Shown piece after piece: positions 1-6,390 of a DNA stretch of 18,805 nucleotides. Below the pieces are notes generated by a model, which had not been told where the DNA came from, made no database searches, and saw nothing but the letters and a program-made list of their open reading frames with translations. Origin of the DNA: Clostridia bacterium (GTDB lineage Bacteria; Bacillota_A; Clostridia; Oscillospirales; CAG-272); the NCBI GenBank assembly GCA_017453335.1, contig JAFTKI010000083.1, forward strand, positions 1 through 18,805, read 5' to 3'. Numbering within the stretch: the first letter of the stretch is position 1; each line of letters begins with the position of its first letter. The position numbers and the translations under genes were made by a program.

Positions 1-124
1 ACACCTTGGTGAGAATATTGTCTATACTTTTTTCGGGTGTTGCACTTATTATTATAATCTGCCGAGGTGGCATTTTCGCAAGAAAATGACGGAGGGATTG
101 TAAAAAGCAGTAATCCACACAAAA

Positions 125-186
125 CAATCCCTCAGTCAGCTTCGCTGACAGCTCCCTTTACACAAGGGAGCCTCCGCTGCGGCGGA
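125..186. repeat. intergenic repeat of stacked hairpins
   Basis: Three consecutive inverted repeats are visible: GTCAGC/GCTGAC (135-140 and 144-149, loop TTC), GCTCCCTT/AAGGGAGC (151-158 and 164-171, loop TACAC) and TCCGC/GCGGA (173-177 and 182-186). The wording resembles an interspersed repeat that I recall as common in intergenic DNA of gut Clostridia, but only one copy is in the window, so membership of a family is from memory. No transposase accompanies it. Confidence 0.6.
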
Positions 187-212
187 AACTGTGCAAAGCG
201 AAAGCTTTTTGG

Positions 213-235
213 AACCACCAGCTCTGCTGGTGGTT
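213..235. repeat. AACCACC-type hairpin
   Basis: Perfect inverted repeat AACCACCAGC/GCTGGTGGTT with the loop TCT. It has the same outer sequence (AACCACC...GGTGGTT) as the hairpin at 18670-18694 at the other end of the window, so both may belong to one repeat family. A T-run lies just before it (206-210) and TTTT just after, so it could also weakly stop transcription. Confidence 0.6.
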
Positions 236-244
236 TTCGTTATA

Positions 245-292
245 CAAAAACAAGAGGAGAGCTTCTTTCCGAGAAGCTCTCCTCACTTTTTT
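245..292 (-). terminator. Rho-independent terminator of the LRR/PRTase operon
   Basis: A perfect 13-bp stem (254-266 with 272-284, loop TTCCG) lies just beyond the stop codon of the phosphoribosyltransferase gene. On the minus strand it is followed by a T-rich tract (TTGTTTTTG). On the plus strand it is followed by ACTTTTTTC, so it probably works in both directions. Confidence 0.85.
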
Positions 293-299
293 CAATCAC

Positions 300-941
300 T
301 CAAAGCTTGGAAAATCCGAAGCTGTTGACGAGTGCATCAATTTTTTCACCCTTTTTGCACATCGGGCATTCATGGGACGGATGGCTTGCATATCCTTCCA
401 GGTCCTGCGTGTGGAATACCGCGCGCACGGGATGTCCCATGCACTCATCCATCGTTGCAAAGATCGCGCTGATACCTGCAATGTGTCCGCCATAGTAGCC
501 GATCGCCTCGGCTGCTGCCTGCACGGTGTACCCCGTGGTTACCGATGCAGCAAGGATCAAAACGTGCTTGCCCTCGATCATCGGAACAATGTTGTCGTGG
601 AAGATCAGCTGACTGCCCGTGGTATGCTCGGGAGTTGCCACGTAAATAGTCTGATGCGCGTTCATATTCAAATAATCGCCCTTGGTCAGCTCGTTTGCAA
701 GACAGGTTCCGATCACCTCGGTGCCGTCCAAGCAAAGAACGGTATCCACGACCGTATTTTGTGTGTAATAAGAAACCAGTTCTCCGGCAACAGCTTTCGC
801 CTCGGAAAGACGGCTCTTTTGCGTTGTTACATCAATATAATAATTGATATGGCTGTGGCTGGTTGCAAAGTGTCCCTTGGAGACACGCAAAAACAGATTC
901 TTCCGTTTGGTTTTCACCTTATAGCTTTCAATCGATGGCAT
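300..941 (-). CDS. PyrE-like phosphoribosyltransferase family protein
   Basis: 213 residues, cytoplasmic. The fold belongs to the type I phosphoribosyltransferases, closest by eye to proteins annotated as orotate phosphoribosyltransferase in Clostridia. The PRPP-loop position reads ILAASVTTGYT (about 129-139): the VTTG part is conserved, but the usual acidic pair before it (DD or ED) is Ala131-Ala132. The C-terminus carries a Cys-x-x-Cys knuckle (C192, C195) followed by KKGEKIDALVNSFG. The start is an ATG at 941 with AAAGGAGA eight bases upstream. The gene begins 18 bases after the stop of the LRR lipoprotein gene and shares its promoter. The loss of the acidic pair makes ordinary OPRT activity uncertain; a base-salvage or regulatory role is equally possible. 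Family is fairly sure, substrate unknown. Confidence 0.75.
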   Translation of the reverse strand: MPSIESYKVKTKRKNLFLRVSKGHFATSHSHINYYIDVTTQKSRLSEAKAVAGELVSYYTQNTVVDTVLCLDGTEVIGTCLANELTKGDYLNMNAHQTIYVATPEHTTGSQLIFHDNIVPMIEGKHVLILAASVTTGYTVQAAAEAIGYYGGHIAGISAIFATMDECMGHPVRAVFHTQDLEGYASHPSHECPMCKKGEKIDALVNSFGFSKL

Positions 942-959
942 ACTAAAATCTCCTTTCGT

Positions 960-2291
960 TTATCGGGGTTGCAAGACAACCTGTACCTTGGCAGATACTT
1001 CATTGCCTTTCTTAAATTCAATGTTTTTCCATGTGTTTACCGTTCCCGAATAGTAAATCTTTTCGAGATCCTTACAATCGTACAACGCCTGCACTCCCAC
1101 ACTCTTCAATCCCTTGCCAAAGTAAAGAGAGGTCAGCGAATTACATGAGGTAAATGCGTAATTTCCGATCTTTTCCAGCGTATCGGGCAAGGACAGGCTG
1201 ATAAGTGTGTCGTAATTATAGAACGCAAACGCCTTGATCTCTTTGCATTCCTCGGGGATGGTAATATGCGTCATCATCTCGCCATCGGAGCAAAGACCGT
1301 CGGCATAGTACAATGGATTGGAAACGTTGGATTGGAACACGATGCTGCACCATGCGGTGATGTCGGTAATATGTACTCTTTCAATGTTCTCACAATTCAA
1401 AAACGCATAAGTCTCGATCAGCTTCATCGTTTTGGGCATGGTAACATCTCTGAGTGCCGAGCAATAACTGAACGCATACTGTTCAAGCTTTTCCACACCC
1501 TCGGACATGACAAGCGTGGTCATATCATCGCAGTTGGCAAACGCCAATTTACCGATCGTTTTCACACTGCTCGGAATCGTCATCGACTTCAGATGCCCGC
1601 AGTTTTCAAACGCGCTTTCGGGAATCTCGGTCATTGAATTGGACAGCTTGACCGACTGCAATTTTCTGCAATTTCGGAAAGCATATTTTCCGATGCTTTC
1701 CAAGCCGTCATCCAAAACCAGCTCCGTAAGAGCCGCACATTGAGAAAACGCATTGTTTCCCATGGTTTTCAAGCTTCCGGGGAGCGTGATTTTCGGCAAG
1801 CTCGTACAGCCGGCAAACGCCTTTTCTCCGATACTGACCAGGGACTCCGAGAAGGTAACCTCCAAAAGTCCCACACAACCCATAAACGCCGATTCCTCGA
1901 TCGTGGTCACGCTGTTGGGAATCCAAACCGACGTGATCCCGTTTCGGTAGCTGAAGGCTCCCGTATCGATCCGTACCACGGGGCGTCCCTGATATTTTTC
2001 GGGGATATTCACCGTCGGTGACGCACCGACATAGCGGATCACGGCATATCCCTCCGAGCATTCCAGGTATTCCAAGCCGTCATCCTGATATTCGGCACCG
2101 CAATGCTCACAAACGTTGTTTACAGTATAGGAATGAAGATGGGAAGGCTTTTCCTGTTGTTGTGTGCTGTTGCTTGGCGCATCGTTGCCGCCATCAGGCT
2201 CTGTGTCATCCGTTGAATCCGAGCAAGCCGTTAATAGCAAGCACAGAAGCAGCAGGCAGAACGGCAGCAGCCACAATCCTCTTTTTTTCAT
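960..2291 (-). CDS. BspA-type leucine-rich-repeat lipoprotein
   Basis: 443 residues, predicted to be exported and lipid-anchored. The N-terminus is a lysine/arginine start, a leucine-rich hydrophobic core and a lipobox (LLTAC, Cys23). A short Asp/Asn/Ser/Gln-rich linker follows, then a HSY...CEHCG knuckle. The rest is about 12 LRR_5 (BspA/Treponema pallidum type) repeats of roughly 23 residues, each with a pattern like AFxxCxxLxxVxIPxSVxxI. A degenerate insert with two tryptophan-containing segments interrupts them after about the ninth. I chose the ATG at 2291 because it has TTGGAGGAAAAAC directly upstream; a longer frame to 2336 has neither a ribosome binding site nor a sensible signal peptide. 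First gene of the operon with the PRTase. Such proteins usually act in surface adhesion or binding; the ligand cannot be told. Confidence 0.9.
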   Translation of the reverse strand: MKKRGLWLLPFCLLLLCLLLTACSDSTDDTEPDGGNDAPSNSTQQQEKPSHLHSYTVNNVCEHCGAEYQDDGLEYLECSEGYAVIRYVGASPTVNIPEKYQGRPVVRIDTGAFSYRNGITSVWIPNSVTTIEESAFMGCVGLLEVTFSESLVSIGEKAFAGCTSLPKITLPGSLKTMGNNAFSQCAALTELVLDDGLESIGKYAFRNCRKLQSVKLSNSMTEIPESAFENCGHLKSMTIPSSVKTIGKLAFANCDDMTTLVMSEGVEKLEQYAFSYCSALRDVTMPKTMKLIETYAFLNCENIERVHITDITAWCSIVFQSNVSNPLYYADGLCSDGEMMTHITIPEECKEIKAFAFYNYDTLISLSLPDTLEKIGNYAFTSCNSLTSLYFGKGLKSVGVQALYDCKDLEKIYYSGTVNTWKNIEFKKGNEVSAKVQVVLQPR

Positions 2292-2331
2292 GTTTTTCCT
2301 CCAATATCGCGCCGCGCCCGTTCGGTCACGC

Positions 2332-2352
2332 CGCAAAACCGCTCAAGCGGTT
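2332..2352 (-). other. leader hairpin upstream of the LRR lipoprotein gene
   Basis: In the roughly 80-base leader of the LRR transcript, AACCGC/GCGGTT (loop TTGA when read on the minus strand) forms a 6-bp hairpin followed by TTTTG. It may be a simple mRNA structure or a weak attenuator. No known riboswitch signature is visible around it. Confidence 0.35.
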
Positions 2353-2376
2353 GATTGATTATATGTTGTATTTTAT

Positions 2377-2405
2377 ATTGTACCACGTTCCCAAGGATTT
2401 GTCAA
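2377..2405 (-). promoter_or_regulatory. sigma-A promoter of the LRR/PRTase operon
   Basis: On the minus strand: TTGACA (2400-2405), a 17-base spacer and TACAAT (2377-2382). The expected start is near 2370, giving a leader of about 80 bases. Confidence 0.8.
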
Positions 2406-2429
2406 TAACAAACCCAAAATCCACCGTTT

Positions 2430-2470
2430 TCCAAAATAAAGCACACCCGAGAAGGGTTGTTCCCGGGTGT
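2430..2470 (-). terminator. probable terminator of murC
   Basis: Inverted repeat ACACCCG/CGGGTGT (2443-2449 and 2464-2470), 11 bases beyond the murC stop codon. On the minus strand it is followed by GCTTTATTTTGG, a moderately T-rich tract. Confidence 0.7.
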
Positions 2471-2481
2471 ATGAAAGAAAT

Positions 2482-3894
2482 TTATTCGTTGGTTTGAGAC
2501 AAATCCAAGAGACCGTAAACGCGGAAAATATCACCCGCGCCCATCACGATCACCAGGTCTCCCTCTTTTGCTTCTCTCACAATTGCTGTTGCCAAGCCGT
2601 CAAACGTACCGCACGAAACAGCTTTCTCTCCGATCTCTTTTGCAAGCATATCGGAGCTGACGCCGTAAATATTCTGCTCACGCGCCGCATAGATATCGAC
2701 CAGATACACGCGATCGGCATCCCCGAACGCTTTGGAAAACTCTTTAAAAAGTCCTGCCGTTCGGCTGTAAGTATGCGGCTGATAAGCACACAAAAGACGG
2801 CGGTATCCCATCGTGCGTGCGCCCGCAAGCGTTGCGCGGATCTCGTCGGGATGGTGTCCGTAATCATCGTACACCACAGCCCCCGACGGAAGAATTCCCT
2901 TGCGCTCCATGCGTCGGTGTGCGCCCTTGTAGCTCATCAAGCCCTGCGCGATCCGTTCGGGGGAAATTCCGCACAAAAAGCAAGCGCTCGCCGCCGCCAA
3001 GGCATTATAAACACTATGCCTCCCCGAGGCACACAAGCTCACGCGGCAAAGCATCTCCCCTCTGCGGCAAAAATCAAAGGCGATCTTATTTCCCTGTTGT
3101 GCAATATTCTTTGCCGTAAATTCGGCATTCTCACGCAAGCCAAACCCAATCTTTTCGCCCCCGAAAGGCTCCAGGGCGAGAACCGTTTCGGCATCGTCGG
3201 CATTGTATAGCACCCGACCGCCGTCGGTGCGCTCGGCAAAGTGCAAAAACGATTGGCGAACCTGCTCCATGCTGTGGAAATAGTCTACGTGATCCATCGT
3301 AACGTTCAGGATCACCGCCAGCGTGGGATTGAAATCCAAGAAGGAATCCATATATTCGCAGGCTTCAAACAAGAAATGCTCCCGTTCGGAACCGATACGG
3401 CAAGGAGAATCGTTCAGTGCAGGCAGTTGCGCACCGCACAAAACGGTGGGATCGGACGCGCAAAGCAAAATCTCGGTACACATCGCCGTGCAGGTGCTTT
3501 TTCCGTGCATCCCCGAAACACCGATCCGTTGCTTGAAGTCGGTCATCAGATAGCCCAGATAATCGGCGCGGGAAACCAACGGCTTTCCGTCACGTTTCGC
3601 CGCTACATATTCGGGATTGTCCTCGCCGATCGCAACGGTGTATACCACGGCATCATAGCCCGTTACCTGCTCGGCGCGGTGACCGATAAAAACAGCTGCA
3701 CCCATGTCCTGCAATCGAGCGGTCAGTGCAGACGGCGTGCGATCCGAGCCGCCAACCCTCAAGCCGCGTGCCAGCGAAAGCTCTGCCAGCGCCGCCATAC
3801 TGATCCCACCGATCCCGATAAAATAAATGCTCTTGCAGTCTTGCATCATGTCGGCGATCCGCTTGGCACCAAAGTGTGTATTTTCGATCGACAC
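2482..3894 (-). CDS. murC: UDP-N-acetylmuramate--L-alanine ligase
   Basis: 470 residues, cytoplasmic. It adds L-alanine to UDP-MurNAc using ATP, the first amino-acid step of peptidoglycan precursor synthesis. Visible signatures are the N-terminal nucleotide-sugar loop GIGGISM (27-33), the ATP P-loop GMHGKST (128-134, a variant of the textbook GTHGKTT), the NVTMDHVDYF segment of the central domain, and the C-terminal YDDYGHHPDEI, YQPHTYSRT and DIYAAREQ motifs, which are MurC-typical. Length is normal and all three Mur ligase domains are present. The start is uncertain: GTG at 3894 is preferred because AAGGGAGA lies at the right distance, while an in-frame GTG at 3912 adds six residues with a weaker site. 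Divergent from spoVG, with its own promoter at 3953-3980. It stands apart from any mur cluster. Confidence 0.93.
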   Translation of the reverse strand: MSIENTHFGAKRIADMMQDCKSIYFIGIGGISMAALAELSLARGLRVGGSDRTPSALTARLQDMGAAVFIGHRAEQVTGYDAVVYTVAIGEDNPEYVAAKRDGKPLVSRADYLGYLMTDFKQRIGVSGMHGKSTCTAMCTEILLCASDPTVLCGAQLPALNDSPCRIGSEREHFLFEACEYMDSFLDFNPTLAVILNVTMDHVDYFHSMEQVRQSFLHFAERTDGGRVLYNADDAETVLALEPFGGEKIGFGLRENAEFTAKNIAQQGNKIAFDFCRRGEMLCRVSLCASGRHSVYNALAAASACFLCGISPERIAQGLMSYKGAHRRMERKGILPSGAVVYDDYGHHPDEIRATLAGARTMGYRRLLCAYQPHTYSRTAGLFKEFSKAFGDADRVYLVDIYAAREQNIYGVSSDMLAKEIGEKAVSCGTFDGLATAIVREAKEGDLVIVMGAGDIFRVYGLLDLSQTNE

Positions 3895-3952
3895 TATCCC
3901 ATCTCCCTTCACAAAATCTTCTGTATCATAAAACCTTTATCGTTGGATTCTC

Positions 3953-3980
3953 ATTATAAACTCAAAATAAACTCTGTAAC
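3953..3980 (-). promoter_or_regulatory. candidate promoter of murC
   Basis: On the minus strand: GTTACA (3975-3980, 4 of 6 matches), a 16-base spacer and a perfect TATAAT (3953-3958). It lies about 60 bases upstream of the chosen GTG start. Confidence 0.5.
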
Positions 3981-4050
3981 CAAAGATCGACTTTTTTCTT
4001 CTTTTTTCTTAACAGACGCATTTGAAATTCACAAAAATATGCGAAAATCA

Positions 4051-4081
4051 TTGAATAATCATCACAAAAATATTTTATAAT
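4051..4081 (+). promoter_or_regulatory. weak candidate promoter of spoVG
   Basis: TTGAAT (4051-4056) and a perfect TATAAT (4076-4081) are separated by a long 19-base spacer. The region from about 4000 to 4100 is strongly AT-rich. ATTGAATAA at 4050-4058 resembles a sigma-H -10 element, as used by spoVG in Bacillus, but I find no AGGA-type -35 box before it. Confidence 0.3.
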
Positions 4082-4125
4082 AAATACAACACCAAAAGTA
4101 ATTTATCAAACGGAGGAACAGTTCT

Positions 4126-4419
4126 ATGCAAATCACAGATATCAAAGTAAGAAAGCTTTTTGACGAGGGTCCCATGAAGGCTGTCGTTTCGGTTACGTTT
4201 GACGGACAGCTTGCAGTACACGACATTAAGGTTATCAATGCACGCGACAAATTCTTTATCGTAATGCCCAGCCGCAAAAACCCCGACGAGACCTACCGCG
4301 ACATCGTACATCCCATCAACGCACAGTTCCGTGGGATGCTGGAAAGCGCAGTGATCGCGGCTTATGAAAGTGCGCTGGCGGAAGCCGAAGAAAACGCCTC
4401 CGTTGAAGAAACGGTTTAA
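4126..4419 (+). CDS. spoVG: septation / sporulation regulator SpoVG
   Basis: 97 residues, the usual SpoVG length. The protein opens MQITDIKVRKL and continues with the family's GPMKAVVSVTFDGQLAVHDIKVI, FIVMPSRKNPDETYRDIVHPI and INAQFR segments, which are close to Bacillus and Clostridium SpoVG. Known members bind nucleic acids and affect asymmetric septation, cell division and envelope gene expression. The acidic C-terminal tail (about 84-97) is typical and variable. The start ATG is preceded by CGGAGGAACAGTTCT. It is monocistronic: a strong terminator follows at 4433 and the divergent neighbour is murC. Confidence 0.96.
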   Translation: MQITDIKVRKLFDEGPMKAVVSVTFDGQLAVHDIKVINARDKFFIVMPSRKNPDETYRDIVHPINAQFRGMLESAVIAAYESALAEAEENASVEETV

Positions 4420-4432
4420 TCAATTTTGACTC

Positions 4433-4460
4433 AGAAGCACCTTCGGGTGCTTCTTTTTTT
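4433..4460 (+). terminator. terminator of spoVG
   Basis: Nine-bp stem AGAAGCACC/GGTGCTTCT closed by a cUUCGg tetraloop and followed by a run of T (4454-4460). It probably also shields the convergent phosphodiesterase gene, which ends at 4466. Confidence 0.92.
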
Positions 4461-4465
4461 ACGGT

Positions 4466-4963
4466 TTAAAGCGTTCCGTGTGAGAAAAAAACGCAATCGG
4501 GACGCAAGGTAAGCGTTCCGAATTGGCGCGAAAAAGAGCCGATACTCCCCGGATTGAAGAGATAAATCGGTTTTTCCAAAGGTTTACCCGAAACGACCTC
4601 TCCCGTATCCACGATTTGAAGATCGGGCGTGTGCGTGTGTCCGTATACCACAACGTCTGCCCCGACCTCCGCCGCATGAGAAAGCAGCGCGCCAAGGCCG
4701 CTTTTGACCGAATAGCGATGTCCGTGTGTCAAAAGAAGCGTGTGCCCCTCCAGCGCCATCACGATCTCATCGGGACGCTCACCGCCGAACCAATCGCAAT
4801 TTCCCCTTACCATATACCACGGAATGTCTTGCTCCAAAAGCTCCGCATCACGCACACCGTCCCCCAAAAACAGAACTCCGTCGGGACGGCGCACCTGTCT
4901 GGAAATTGCCTCACGCATGGCATCGGGCTTGCCGTGTGAATCCGAAAAAATTAAAAGCTCCAA
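4466..4963 (-). CDS. YfcE/MJ0936-family metallophosphoesterase
   Basis: 165 residues, cytoplasmic, a compact calcineurin-like phosphodiesterase. All metal-binding motifs are present: D8-x-H10 (SDSHG), G34-D35, GNCD (54-57), THGH (79-82) and GHTH (108-111). Related enzymes (E. coli YfcE, Methanocaldococcus MJ0936) hydrolyse artificial phosphodiesters with Mn or Ni; the cellular substrate is unknown. The start appears to be TTG at 4963, placed eight bases after GGAGG; an ATG six bases before it is in another frame and closes after five codons. The promoter at 5030-5058 leaves a leader of about 60 bases that contains a second copy of the ribosome-binding region. Convergent with spoVG. Confidence 0.88.
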   Translation of the reverse strand: MELLIFSDSHGKPDAMREAISRQVRRPDGVLFLGDGVRDAELLEQDIPWYMVRGNCDWFGGERPDEIVMALEGHTLLLTHGHRYSVKSGLGALLSHAAEVGADVVVYGHTHTPDLQIVDTGEVVSGKPLEKPIYLFNPGSIGSFSRQFGTLTLRPDCVFFSHGTL

Positions 4964-4966
4964 CTC

Positions 4967-5018
4967 ATTCTCCTCCCAAAAGGCAGGTTGCTTTCGGATC
5001 GTTTCTCCTCCAAAAGCC
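4967..5018 (-). repeat. short direct repeat containing ribosome-binding sequence
   Basis: The phosphodiesterase leader holds two near copies of GCCTTTTGG(G)AGGAGAA, at 5001-5018 and 4967-4984, 34 bases apart. Only the downstream copy is followed by a usable start codon (TTG, 4963). The upstream one has no start codon at the expected distance. Confidence 0.55.
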
Positions 5019-5029
5019 TACTGCTCAAT

Positions 5030-5058
5030 AGTATAGCATAAAACCGTCCTTTTGTCTA
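5030..5058 (-). promoter_or_regulatory. sigma-A promoter of the phosphodiesterase gene
   Basis: On the minus strand: TAGACA (5053-5058), a 17-base spacer and TATACT (5030-5035). Confidence 0.7.
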
Positions 5059-5154
5059 CCGCTTGGCAAAACTTTTTCAAGATTCTCACCCTTCTCCGCG
5101 CCGCGCATAAACTGTTCTCGAGGGCAACTTGCCACGTGGAAAGGAGTTTATCAC

Positions 5155-5385
5155 ATGCAGCTTGACCGCAAGAAATTAGACCGTTTACTTCAAATGGACG
5201 ACGATCAGTTGAGCGCGTTGATTCGATCGATCGCCGCTGAATCGGGAATTGATCCTTCGGCATTGGGACTGAATCCCAACAATATCCAAAGCATCCGTCA
5301 AGCGCTCGGCGGTGCTACCGAAGAGGATCTGAAGCAACTCAATCAGATCTACGCCGATTATCGGCAGAACAAGAAAAGGCAATAA
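5155..5385 (+). CDS. uncharacterised small helical protein
   Basis: 76 residues, highly charged, no signal peptide or membrane segment, so probably cytoplasmic. I do not recognise a family domain. It reads as three or four amphipathic helices: residues 1-28 (LDRKKLDRLLQMDDDQLSALI), a turn rich in Asn/Pro (DPSALGLNPNN, about 33-43), and a helical C-terminal half ending in basic residues. The start ATG has AAAGGAG nine bases upstream. It is the first of three closely spaced plus-strand genes (24 bases to the next). I found no convincing promoter in the 190 bases upstream. Confidence 0.75.
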   Translation: MQLDRKKLDRLLQMDDDQLSALIRSIAAESGIDPSALGLNPNNIQSIRQALGGATEEDLKQLNQIYADYRQNKKRQ

Positions 5386-5409
5386 TGCTTATGAAGGGAG
5401 AGAATTACC

Positions 5410-5868
5410 ATGAGCGAGGAGCAGAACAAGAGCGGTAGCGCGCCCGAATCCAACGGTTCGCAAGGACTGGAGGGATTGCTTTCCAATCCCGAGCTTTTGC
5501 GCACGCTCGGCACGGTGATCGGTAATCTGTCGGGAGGAAAAAACGGGAACAATCAAGCCTTGGCAGAAAGTGTCCCCGCTGCGGCATCTGTATCCGCCGA
5601 CGGGCTTTCTTCTCTGCTCTCAAATCCCGAAATGATGGAAAAGCTGCCCGAGATCATTGCCACGCTCAAGCCGATCATGGGTAACATTTCCGCACCGCCT
5701 GCCGCAGAGAGCAAAAAGGAAGAAACCGCACCGTCCAACGACCGTGATCGTTCGCGCGATCAGCTTCTCTTATCACTCAAGCCCTTTTTATCCAAAAATC
5801 GCTGTGACGCCATTGATACTATGCTCCGCATTGCCACGCTGGGTCATGTGTTTCAACAGCTGAAATAA
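5410..5868 (+). CDS. uncharacterised protein with a duplicated LLSNPE motif
   Basis: 152 residues, cytoplasmic by sequence. Two copies of a helical unit are visible: LEGLLSNPELLRTLGTVIGNL (about 20-40) and LSSLLSNPEMMEKLPEIIATL (about 60-80). They are separated by low-complexity linkers rich in Gly, Asn, Ala, Ser and charged residues. The last 40 residues form a further helix pair (LLLSLKPFLSKNRCDAID...). From memory, small proteins ending in a segment like LLxALRPYLSEKRxxxxD are widespread and unnamed in Oscillospirales, usually next to a proline-rich membrane protein as here. The start ATG follows AAGGGAGAGAATTACC. It lies 11 bases before the next gene. Function unknown. Confidence 0.78.
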   Translation: MSEEQNKSGSAPESNGSQGLEGLLSNPELLRTLGTVIGNLSGGKNGNNQALAESVPAAASVSADGLSSLLSNPEMMEKLPEIIATLKPIMGNISAPPAAESKKEETAPSNDRDRSRDQLLLSLKPFLSKNRCDAIDTMLRIATLGHVFQQLK

Positions 5869-5879
5869 GGAGGCGCGCG

Positions 5880-6293
5880 ATGTATTCCCGTTATCACAAT
5901 TCAAAAGCCATACAGATCCCCGAAAATTACAGCGGATGTGCATTTTCGGAGCAAAAGCCGATATTTCCAAGCACAAAACCCGCGCCGCGCGAGCATTTCA
6001 CCCCACCGGCAGAGGTACGCCGCGTGGAGGTGGCAAAGCCGACACTCCCCGAGGTGAAGGAGCCTGTAACGGAAACGAAAAGGAACGAACCGGAACCGCC
6101 GCCCCAAAAGGAGGAATCCTCTTCGGCATTGCCCGTTTCAAGCTTTTTCGGCGGACTTGGCAAAGGACTCCCGCTCTCACACGGGCTTGGCTTTGAGGAG
6201 CTTCTTTTGCTTGGTCTGATCCTTTTGCTCTCGCAAACCGAGCAAAGCTCCGATATCGTTCTTTGGCTGGCACTTCTCCTGTTCTGCGGATAA
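5880..6293 (+). CDS. uncharacterised proline-rich protein with C-terminal membrane hairpin
   Basis: 137 residues. There is no N-terminal signal peptide; the protein opens MYSRYHNSKAIQIP. Residues about 30-85 are disordered, rich in Pro, Glu, Lys and Val. A Gly/Leu segment (FFGGLGKGLPLSHGLG) follows, then two short hydrophobic stretches (about 104-115 and 122-136) that could form a re-entrant loop or hairpin in the membrane, so the proline-rich part would face the cytoplasm. The start ATG follows AAGGAGGCGCGCG. It is the last gene of the 5155-6293 cluster. The overall plan (MYxRY start, proline-rich linker, leucine-rich end) matches unnamed Clostridia proteins that I recall; no function is known. 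Confidence 0.75.
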   Translation: MYSRYHNSKAIQIPENYSGCAFSEQKPIFPSTKPAPREHFTPPAEVRRVEVAKPTLPEVKEPVTETKRNEPEPPPQKEESSSALPVSSFFGGLGKGLPLSHGLGFEELLLLGLILLLSQTEQSSDIVLWLALLLFCG

Positions 6294-6312
6294 GGGAAGT
6301 TGGAAAAAGCAC

Positions 6313-6341
6313 TTGATTTTTGGAACCAATTATGATATGAT
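6313..6341 (+). promoter_or_regulatory. sigma-A promoter of the VanZ-phosphoesterase gene
   Basis: TTGATT (6313-6318), a 17-base spacer and TATGAT (6336-6341). The expected start near 6348 gives a leader of about 43 bases that contains a TTGCGG...CCGCAA inverted repeat. Confidence 0.75.
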
Positions 6342-6390
6342 GTTTTTGTAAAGGATTGCGGCCGCGCATCTTCCGACCGCAAAAAAAGAT

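Larger units (their letters stand above)
1..299. other. gene-free stretch with hairpin repeats
   Basis: I see no credible gene here. Open frames crossing the stretch lack ribosome binding sites and read through palindromic sequence. From left to right it holds an AT-rich segment (1-66), a cluster of hairpins (about 125-186), another hairpin (213-235) and the terminator of the minus-strand operon (254-284). A TTGCAC at 40-45 and a TATAAT at 53-58 are too close together to be one promoter. Confidence 0.6.

Noticed and set aside
40..58. TTGCAC and TATAAT near the left edge as a promoter
   Set aside because: The spacing is only 7 bases, and no gene follows.
125..235. CRISPR array or phage attachment site
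   Set aside because: The hairpins differ from one another and have no regular repeat-spacer pattern; no cas genes or integrase are present.
372..1148. Long plus-strand open frame (258 codons) opposite the PRTase and LRR genes
   Set aside because: It is antisense to two well-supported genes, has no ribosome binding site and translates to unstructured, Cys/His/Arg-rich sequence.
2018..2497. Plus-strand open frame (159 codons) over the LRR signal peptide and leader
   Set aside because: It crosses a strong minus-strand promoter, start site and terminator, and has no ribosome binding site.
4050..4058. Sigma-H type promoter for spoVG
   Set aside because: A GAAT-containing -10-like element is present, but there is no AGGA-type -35 at the required distance.
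3241..4080. Plus-strand open frame (279 codons) opposite murC and running into the intergenic region
   Set aside because: Mirror frame of murC; composition is not protein-like and the end lies in AT-rich promoter DNA.
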